Shown here: piece by piece, positions 1 to 7,400 of the stretch
Layout of the letters: each line of letters begins with the position of its first letter
Numbering within the stretch: the stretch's first letter is position 1
From: Actinomortierella ambigua
Lineage: Eukaryota; Mortierellomycota; Mortierellomycetes; Mortierellales; Mortierellaceae
Length of the DNA stretch: 12,862 nucleotides
Assembly (NCBI GenBank): GCA_016098155.1
Contig: JAAAJB010000643.1
Location: 1-12,862, forward strand
Reading direction: 5' to 3'
Made by a program: the position numbers and the translations under genes
Notes under the pieces: model-generated
Told to the model about the DNA's origin: nothing
Database searches by the model: none
What the model saw: the letters and a program-made list of their open reading frames with translations, nothing else

Positions 1-42
1 CACCCTCACCTTCCGTCGACACATACCCCCCCCCGTCCAATC

Positions 43-1742
43 ATGTCAACAATTTCAGAGCCGATTGTCACCTCGACCGAGTTTTGCGACTGGCGTGTGC
101 AATCTCAAGGCAACTGCGAAGGCGTGACCTATGTCTCGTTCTTGTACACGACCCATATCATCTCGTCCTTCCTGTTCCTGTTCATCTCTGTCGGTATTCT
201 CATCCACAACATTTGGTGGAAGAACCAGAAGATTTGGGAGTTTTCACGGAGTGACCGTGCCTTCCGCCCACGCCCTACAGAAGGCTTCGTCTTTTGGTGT
301 ACCGGCTACTTCTTCTGTAAGGCTTTTTTGGAAAACCCCAAAAAACACCCCCTCATGCACTAACGTAAAAAAAAAAACGAGGAGATAGCAACAAAAAAAA
401 AAGAACACACATATCACCCTACAGCAAACACATGGCTTTGCATTTGGTGCCACAGCTAGTGGTTATCATTCGCTCGTTGAGATTCTGTAACTCACACTCA
501 GCCCCCTTTCTCTCCCCTGGTGTGGCCATCATCGACCTCCACCCCCCCTGGCTCCGTTCTTTTGCGCACCTACCCATTTTCCCCCACTCTCTCTCTCTTT
601 CTTTCTCTTCATCTCAATAGTCCGATGCGTCCTATCTGTGCTACTACTTGTTGGTGTCAACGAAGGCAAGCGAGAGTTGCTAGAAAACTTTGTAAGTGTG
701 TGTGTGGGGGGTGGAGGAGGAAGGAAGGATCCGTGCGACCCTTCGCCTCCTGTTGTTTCACTGGAAATGGGGACTTTTTGAATAACAACACAACCCTTTT
801 TACCTGACAATCCTCACCAATCCGTTCTCCCCCCCTTTTTCCCCTTGCAAAAAAAAATGTTCTAGGCTGACCTGCCCTGGGTCTTTGTTTCGGGAGCCAT
901 GGGCTTCTACCTGGTCGGAATCATCTACGCGACACCGGCATCGTTCTCGACGCACAACGGCTTCTCCAAGAAGCGCCGTAGCAGCCAAGGGGACAACATG
1001 AACAATGTCAATATCTTTGATGACAAGAACCTGCGTCTGTCCTCGATGATGGAGCCCAAACGTGTTTACTTGCCATCACCCATGGTGCTCAACTTTACGC
1101 TCCTCGGCCTGACCATCATCCCCTTGACCGCCAACCAGATCCTGGCCTCGTTCGCCGGCATGGCCTTTGATCGTGGCGAGTATGACCTGTACAACTCGCT
1201 CATTGCCGCCATGTACGGTGTCTGGACGGTCGTAGTCGTCATCATTTTCGCTCTGTACATCTTCTTTGGAAAGTATGTGATAATCATTGCTCCTTGGTGG
1301 GGAAAGGGAGTGCCCGTTGTCTGTTGTGTGTCTCTTGCCCCCGTTCTTGCTCAATCGGATTCTTACCTCAAATCATCTAAACATCCACAACCTCCCCTTT
1401 AGGCAACTGCTGACAATTATTTCATCCAATATGGAGTCCATCAACGACAACGTCGGCCGTGTGTCGTCGCGTGTGGGCACCAACTCGGAGTACACTGACC
1501 GCGACGACAATGAACGCCAGCTCAACACACTCAAATCGACGTATCAACGGATGAGAGCCATCCTGATTTTGTGTGGCTCGCTGTCGCCGCTCATGGGCCT
1601 GATGATGCTGTTCTTCGCCATCTTCCGACGAGAGATTCTCAACAATAGTGTTGCCAGTGAGGCATTCTCGCTGATCTGGATCCACGGTGCCAGTGTTGCT
1701 TTGGGCTGCTCGCTCATTTTCATCCTGTTCCGCAAGACATAA
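43..1742 (+). CDS. Predicted seven-transmembrane, GPCR-like membrane protein, five exons
   Basis: Proposed exons are 43-316, 460-486, 621-691, 866-1272 and 1403-1742. Donors are GTAAGG, GTAACT, GTAAGT and GTATGT; every acceptor ends in AG. All phases agree and give 372 residues ending in TAA. Hydrophobic segments lie near residues 30-57, 81-111, 128-147, 197-223, 232-258, 312-334 and 347-369. Basic loops (59-78 and 159-190) suggest an outside N-terminus and inside C-terminus, the topology of a G-protein-coupled receptor. The loop after helix 5 (about 260-311) is long, polar and probably cytosolic; the C-terminal tail is almost absent. The N-terminus has two Cys (15, 25) and no clear cleavable signal peptide. 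A DLPW motif (126-129) precedes helix 3. I do not recognise a named family, and receptor function is only inferred from topology. Exon 2 is the least certain: other acceptors (424, 455) give a stop or the wrong phase. Only 42 bases precede the ATG, so an upstream exon cannot be excluded. Confidence 0.78.
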
Positions 1743-1866
1743 AAGCATCGTGGGCAAAAAATCTCCACCATTCCACCCCGCCCTCTCTCACTCTCTTCTC
1801 TCTCTCTCTTTCTCGATTGGGTTCGTCAGTGTTCACCTTCCTTCCCTGGTCAAGCATTTTCACGCC

Positions 1867-1880
1867 CACACACACACACA
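1867..1880. repeat. (CA)7 dinucleotide microsatellite
   Basis: Seven uninterrupted CA units followed by an A7 run. It lies in the presumed 3' UTR or spacer downstream of the seven-helix gene, and no function is claimed. Confidence 0.9.
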
Positions 1881-2990
1881 AAAAAAGGCAGCGTTGCTCG
1901 AACATGAAAAGAACAAAAAAAAAGAACGAAGAACCATTATATAATCTATTTATCATCAACTTCAATGAGGAGGAGGCGCTAATCATCGAGAGCGAACGAT
2001 TCAAAGTCGTCGACAAAGAGCGTTCTGCCTTGTCCTCTGCTCCCTCTTTGATACCTCTTCTCATCTCCTCGCTCATATAGTTGAAAAGGTCACTGTACAA
2101 TACATAATCTGATTTTCGTCAAGAAACAAAAAAAAATAGAAGAAAGGTCTTTGAAGACTCAATGTCATTACATGAGAACCCTTTTCTAGATATGCTCTCT
2201 TCGTGCGAGTACTCGTTACAAGTATGCCAACAACTTTTCCGCACTCTCGACAGCCCACCACGCTAAACACAACCCTCCTTCACCTCCTATCATACATGCC
2301 TAGTCTTGCGCCAAGGACCGACGCGAGGATAAACATGCCTGACCTTTCTAGTTACATAGTGAGCAAATTACAGCCTGCCTTCCCACATGGTCCTCTGAAT
2401 AACTCATATGCATTTCATTGACATCAGCAGGAGATGGCTCTAATGATTCTGTCTTGCGTCGAACACTTGCACCATTTGCACCTACAAAGGGACTTTTTGT
2501 TACTTCTGCTTCAGTGCCAAGCATGACAGCCCAGATCCAAGTGTTGGCTGTGCTCCCAACCTTCCCTACCTTCCTAGAACCTTCTAGAGTGGCGGTGCCC
2601 CACTCCTCCTCTCACCCCTTCCCCACCCACCTTCCATGGGCTTTCTCGCATCCTTCTTTTGTTTGTGGCCACAAAAAAATGAACAAATCATCCAAGAGTA
2701 CACGCCGTGATGCTAAAAAAACTTTGACAGTGCGTAGCTCCAATTGAGTTCCTCATCATCATTGTAATCGCTCTTATTGGTTATGACACGTCTTTTTTTG
2801 TTTATCCCACTGGAACTATTTAGCTTGACTTCACAGCAACCAATGAACATGTCAACTTCCGTTCTCACAGGTGCTTCGCCCTAATGGGTAGGTGTTGACG
2901 ACAGGCGGTTTTGTGGACGTGAACGTACCACCTTCTCACCAGGCGCGCGCCATACTGGTCAACGATACCCAATGATCTTTACAACAGAGA

Positions 2991-3018
2991 CTAGTGATCA
3001 AGAATCGAGGATCGCTAG
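2991..3018. repeat. Imperfect inverted repeat (possible hairpin)
   Basis: CTAGTGATC at 2991-2999 and GATCGCTAG at 3010-3018 are reverse complements at 8 of 9 positions, around a 10-nt loop. The odd position could pair as G-U in RNA. It sits about 545 bp upstream of the GST-like ATG. It could be a palindromic protein-binding site, a weak RNA stem or chance. Confidence 0.45.
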
Positions 3019-3400
3019 GATGCACCCTTGATTACATTTGTCAGCGTCCCTCCTCCAACTCCCCCCCCCTTTCCTTCTGAGCGCCCAATTGCTCACCATT
3101 GCCTGCAGCATCCTTCAAAGTCAAGACAGATTGTTAGGAGCTTCTGGGATATCCATCCAGAGCTAGCCAAGGTGAGATGGGAGGGCGGGCAACAACGAGA
3201 TGGAACGCTATGGAAGAAAGCATGCATCTCCTATTTGTCAGCAATGCCGCTAGGAAAAGAAACCTACCATTACTGCCATCAAAATCGCATCGCTGACAAA
3301 TTAAACCAGCTGGACAGCCTTTTTTTTTTTTTACTTTGCCCATTGCCTTCTTTGGAGGGACAACGTCCAAGCAAGTGGTCCACCGTGACAGCGTAGCTTG

Positions 3401-3440
3401 TTTTTTTAAAAAAAAAAAAAAAAAAAAAAACTGTATAAAT
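3401..3440 (+). promoter_or_regulatory. Core promoter of the GST-like gene: poly(dA:dT) tract and TATA box
   Basis: T7 (3401-3407) runs directly into A23 (3408-3430). Three bases later comes TATAAAT (3434-3440), 123 bp before the ATG. Long poly(dA:dT) tracts are known in fungi to exclude nucleosomes and raise promoter activity. Next to a consensus TATA box this suggests a strong or inducible promoter. The arrangement is seen directly; its activity is inferred. Confidence 0.7.
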
Positions 3441-3518
3441 ACCGCGTCAGATGGCGTGGGTTTCTCCTCCAACCGCAGTCAAAGCTATCAATTGCTGGGA
3501 ACTTAAGCTTTATCCTTC

Positions 3519-3562
3519 TTCTTCGCACCTTCTCTCTCTCTCAATCTATCTATCTCTCCACC
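3519..3562 (+). promoter_or_regulatory. CT-rich 5' leader ending at the start codon
   Basis: A nearly pure pyrimidine stretch with CT and TATC repeats runs into CCACC just before the ATG at 3563. CT-rich blocks between TATA box and ATG are typical of highly expressed fungal genes. CCACCATGG is a near-ideal eukaryotic initiation context, which fixes this start. Confidence 0.6.
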
Positions 3563-4336
3563 ATGGTTCAAACCTCATCAACCCAGTCCTCTCAGCAACT
3601 CTCGACGCTCGCCACGCAGCGCGACGGCTCCAAGTTTTCGCTGTGGTACTTTAAGCTGCACGGCCTGGCCATCTCCACGCGCGCGCTGCTGGCCATCTCT
3701 GGAGCGGACTGGTCCGACAAGTACCAGAACCAAGGGGACGAGTGGGCGGCCCGCAAAGACGAGTCCCCCTTTGGCGTGCTGCCGGTCCTGTACGAGACAA
3801 CGAGCGACGGACAGACAACGCTCCAGATTGCCGAACGGGATGCAATCGAGCGCTACATCGCCCAAAAGTTTGGTCTGAGCGGCGACAACGCCTGGGAACA
3901 AGTCCTGGTCAACGAGGCGGTCTCGCTCAACCAGTCCCTGTTCAACTACTGGGTCTATCGCATCCTGTACTCTGGCCCCGAGGAACAGGCCAAGGCCCTC
4001 GAGGATCTCAAGTCCAAGCACCTGCCCCTGTGGGTCCGCAACGTCGAGTCCATCCTCATCAAGAACGGCAAGAATGGTCACTTTGTCGGAAACCACTTCA
4101 CCCACGCCGACGCTCACGCGAGTGCTGTCGTCGATATCATGCTCAGCATCGTCGGCACCGAGTCTGTCTTGAACGAAAAGACTGCCCCGAACCTGTTGGC
4201 CGCTCACAAGAAGACCGTCTCCCACCCTGGTTACGCCGCTTACCGCAAGTCGGACGACTGGGCCTTCTACATCAACTCGATGAACAAGTTCCTCGAGCCA
4301 AAGTTTGCCTTTGACTTTAACCGCGCCATGGTTTGA
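3563..4336 (+). CDS. Glutathione S-transferase-like protein (sigma/S-crystallin-like fold)
   Basis: An intronless frame of 257 residues, slightly longer than the usual 200-230 because of a Ser/Thr/Gln-rich leader of about 20 residues. The N-terminal thioredoxin-like half (about 25-105) carries Y29 in LWYFKLHGLA, the position of the catalytic Tyr in sigma, alpha, mu and pi classes. It also has the LPVL segment with the expected cis-proline P74. The usual glutathione-binding Q/E-S-x-A-I appears as ERDAI (91-95), so Arg replaces the Ser. The helical half (about 112-240) has the T180-x-x-D183 N-capping box of the GST fold. The family conjugates glutathione to electrophiles or reduces peroxides in the cytosol; the changed site leaves activity open. 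Third positions are strongly C/G, which fits high expression together with the strong-looking promoter. It converges with the large gene at 4480. Confidence 0.88.
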   Translation: MVQTSSTQSSQQLSTLATQRDGSKFSLWYFKLHGLAISTRALLAISGADWSDKYQNQGDEWAARKDESPFGVLPVLYETTSDGQTTLQIAERDAIERYIAQKFGLSGDNAWEQVLVNEAVSLNQSLFNYWVYRILYSGPEEQAKALEDLKSKHLPLWVRNVESILIKNGKNGHFVGNHFTHADAHASAVVDIMLSIVGTESVLNEKTAPNLLAAHKKTVSHPGYAAYRKSDDWAFYINSMNKFLEPKFAFDFNRAMV

Positions 4337-4383
4337 AGAGACTCAAATACCCCCCCCCCTCTCTTCTCATCCACAAAAAGAGA

Positions 4384-4389
4384 AATAAA
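4384..4389 (+). terminator. Poly(A) signal AATAAA of the GST-like gene
   Basis: A canonical AATAAA begins 47 bases after the TGA stop (4334-4336). It lies inside the 143-bp spacer between the two convergent stop codons, so the 3' UTRs of the two genes may overlap. Confidence 0.6.
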
Positions 4390-4479
4390 CAAGAGAATCT
4401 CATACATTGTTATTGCAAGAAGAGTTATGACTATCTTAGGGGGTTTTGGGGTGGGATCTAGCAACAGGAAACGAGGTTA

Positions 4480-7400
4480 TTACCGGCCAGAGGGTCGAAA
4501 GTTGGCTGTGATTGGGTCACTTGGGTCGAGAATCGGGCCGATGCCTCGACCAAAGAGCATCTGGTGGACATTGCCACCTTCGTTGGTAGCTCTGCCTCGA
4601 CCGCGACGGGATCCGCCTGCTCCTCCTTTTGCTCCTCCCTTTGCGGATGATCCTTTCGCGTATCGTCCGCGCCAGACTCCTTGTCCTCTTCCTTGCCAGC
4701 TTACTCTTCCCTTTCCTCTACTTGCTCCACCTGCACTACTGCTACCACCACCACCTCCTCCTTCTGCTGCCGCTGCTGCTGTAGCTGCTGCTGCTTTGCC
4801 TCCTGCTTTTCTTCTACGACCACTAGGCGCTTGAAATGCAGCATCAAACTCCTCAAAGAACTGTACAATGGGGTGGCCTCCCTCTCCGCCATCCAGTCCT
4901 TCAAATTCTTCAAGAGGGGACATGTACCCATCGTCATTATCGTTGTCGTCGTCGTAATCGTCATCGCCATGATCGAGATAGACAGGGTGGTGCGCATTCA
5001 GGCCCGCGCCTCCACCACCTGGCTGATGGGGCTCGTTAGCCCACCACTCTTGGCCGTGGAATCCATACTCCAACTCGCCATCCGCACCAACATACTCGAC
5101 CCGGGTGCTGAGCTCCTGGCTGCTGCTGCTTTGAGGCCGATCCGCCCGTCGCACCGCCGTCAAGCCGTCGTCATCCTCCTCCTCGTCAACGTCCAGCACT
5201 GAACCTTGTTGATGTGGACGTTGGTGGTGGTGTGTCGTCCGCTGGTCACGGACCAGCTTGCTCATCGTCACTCGACCTGGGACAGCGCCCACGCCGCCGA
5301 CAATGCCGCCCACGCCGATCCCCATGACCTGCCGCCGATCCAAGCGCTCCGCATCCGACAGGTCATCCTCTGGATTCCACAACTTTTCGCGCGTGCCTGT
5401 CTGTCGGGTCCGTCGGCTGGTCAGGTCATTGTCGGTATTGAAGTCGTCGTCGTCGTTGTCGTCGTCATCTTGACTTGCAACAACAAGGATCGCTTCTGTA
5501 GCTTTTCGTTTGCCCTTGTCGTTATTATTGCTACTGGTATTATTGTTCTTGGTCGCCCTGGCCCCCTTGCTGACGACATGACGACTCACACCTGTTGGTA
5601 ACAGGCTATCCAGAACAGACGTCTTCTTTCTGTTCGCCGCCGGACCAGCACCAGTAGCTGCTTTTGTGGCTGCTGCTGTTGTTGTTGTTGACTCGCATTG
5701 TGGACGCCCACGGCGTGGCGGTGCTGGTTTATCCTCCGGCTCTTCGTCCTCCGTGCTATCCAAATTCACCATCTTCTTGCTGCGGCTGGTGGCTCGAGTT
5801 GCACGTGGCTTTGGTTGTTTTTTCTTGGTGGCACTGGCGCCCTCCTTGGCAGCTGCTGCTTCTACTGTTGACGTTGTTGCTGCTGCTGCTGCTGCATGTC
5901 GAGGCTTTGTGGTCCGGAAGGGGCGGTTTATCATCGACGCCGGCGCTGGCTGATGGACAAAGTCATCATCTTCCTCTTCTTCATCATCATCATCCTGGTC
6001 ACGACCATTCTTCACGTCAAAGTCGACACGCAGTGGCCGCTTGGCCTTCTCCGTGGTTGTCGTCACCAACGCCCTTGTCTTCGTTGTCGCCCTCGTCGCC
6101 CTTGTCGCCCTCGCCTTCGTGGTAGATGCTCCACGTGTCGTGTCGGGCGAGGAATCTCGAGCCTCCAACGAGATAGACGCAAGCTCTTGGTCTAAGTGCC
6201 CGCTGTGTTCATCGTCACTCTGGCTTTGTTCAACCGCTCGGACACCATTGTCTTCTTCTTGCCCTGCCTCCCTTTCTCCCTCCTCTTCCTCCTCTTGCTC
6301 TTCTTCTTCTTCTTCTTCCTTGGATGTTCTCATCTGTCGCGAAAAGAGGCTGCTGCCGCCGCCGCCATACGATGACTGAGTCAGAGTGGCCACATCACTG
6401 TCAACAGGGAGGATCTGGCCTGGTTGGATGCCAAACGCCATCTGGCTGTACGAGCTAGGGACCGAGTCGATCACATACGGCAGCCGTCCCGAGTCGCTGT
6501 CCGGTTGGCTGGCGATGACAATCGGGTTCTGGTCGTCTGGGTACTGATCATCGTCGTCGATTTCAATATATTCCGGTTTGGGTGGTTGCTCGGGCTCGGC
6601 ATTCCTGATTCCACCAGCGCCACGCCAAACAGGGAGCTTTCTGCCCGCTGGGGGGTCAACTGCGCTAGCACCAGAAGTAGCGGTGGAGGCTGAGAACAAT
6701 GGTCGAGATCTGTTTGGGGGTGGCGACTGAAGGCTCAGTTGCTGGATCCTACGACTAGGGCTGTCTTCTGAAGCAGCAGTTGTCTGCTGACTCTGTGCGA
6801 CACTGTTCAACGCACCACCGCCACCACCACCACCACCAAGTCGCCGACGTGCAGGGACGGACGAAATGCTCGCTTCCTGGCTAGCAGTAGGTGCCTGCGT
6901 GAGATACGCTAGTCCTGATTGCGTCGGCCTGTTGTAGCGGTTGCTGTTGTTATTTTTGGAAAGGGCGTCGGACATGGGTCCACCACCGCGCTCCATCATC
7001 GCCCTCCGCAGCCAAGACGACGACGGTAATGATTCCTGGCTCGAGTCAAGGACCTGCGACGAGAACTCGGCACTACTGGTCGCATCCCCGCCACCGCCAC
7101 CGCCGCCATGGCCACCGTCATCAGCAACAAAGTCTTCCTGCGACTGATAGCCAAGCGTCATCGCAAACTCTGCATCTCGCTGCTCCTGCGCCTCTCGTTC
7201 TTGGCGCTCTTGCTCGGCTACCTCGCGCTCGACATGGCTGCCCAGCTCAGAAATCGGGATCGACTTGCCACACAGCGGGCATGGCTCGCGACGACCCACG
7301 GCACCACTGGTGATGGTGGCGGTGGAAGCCGTGGCGGTAGTTGGCCTACTACTACCTTGACCACTGTTGCCAGAAACGGATGTACTCCCCCCATGGTGGC

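Larger units (their letters stand above)
1743..3400. other. Intergenic region without a convincing gene
   Basis: About 1.7 kb between the seven-helix gene and the GST-like gene. It holds the presumed 3' UTR of the first gene: a CT-rich stretch (1773-1815), a (CA)7 run (1867-1880) and A-rich tracts (1881-1887, 1915-1923). No clear AATAAA follows the stop. From 2160 to 3400 the sequence is of mixed composition with short frames that look random. CCAAT-like pentamers occur in both orientations (ATTGG near 2776, CCAAT at 2840). A T13 run lies at 3320-3332. No tRNA, rRNA or repeat family was recognised. The right part is probably the upstream regulatory region of the GST-like gene, but no transcript can be argued. 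Confidence 0.6.

Noticed and set aside
1904..2080. 58-residue small frame starting with a Lys-rich segment, downstream of the seven-helix gene
   Set aside because: It overlaps an open frame on the other strand, starts in an A-rich tract and has no start context or homology I can see. It cannot be told from chance.
2203..2747. Two adjacent plus-strand frames (72 and 109 residues) in the long spacer
   Set aside because: Random-looking composition, no domain, no bias in codon use and no linking splice sites that I could support.
3028..3396. 122-residue frame in the spacer
   Set aside because: It begins at TTG rather than ATG, contains the T13 run as poly-Phe, and looks non-coding.
3564..3574. 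GGTTCAAACCT, similar to a tRNA B box
   Set aside because: It is the first codons of the GST-like gene; no A box, cloverleaf or T-run terminator goes with it.
3578..4225. 215-residue open frame antisense to the GST-like gene
   Set aside because: It is a mirror of a GC-rich coding exon. The sense frame has clear GST motifs, a TATA box and a good start context; the antisense product resembles nothing and has no promoter signs.
4681..5202. 173-residue plus-strand frame opposite the C-terminal part of the large protein, and several similar ones up to 9580
   Set aside because: These are reverse readings of triplet repeats in the minus-strand exon and show only Ser, Val, Leu or Cys runs.
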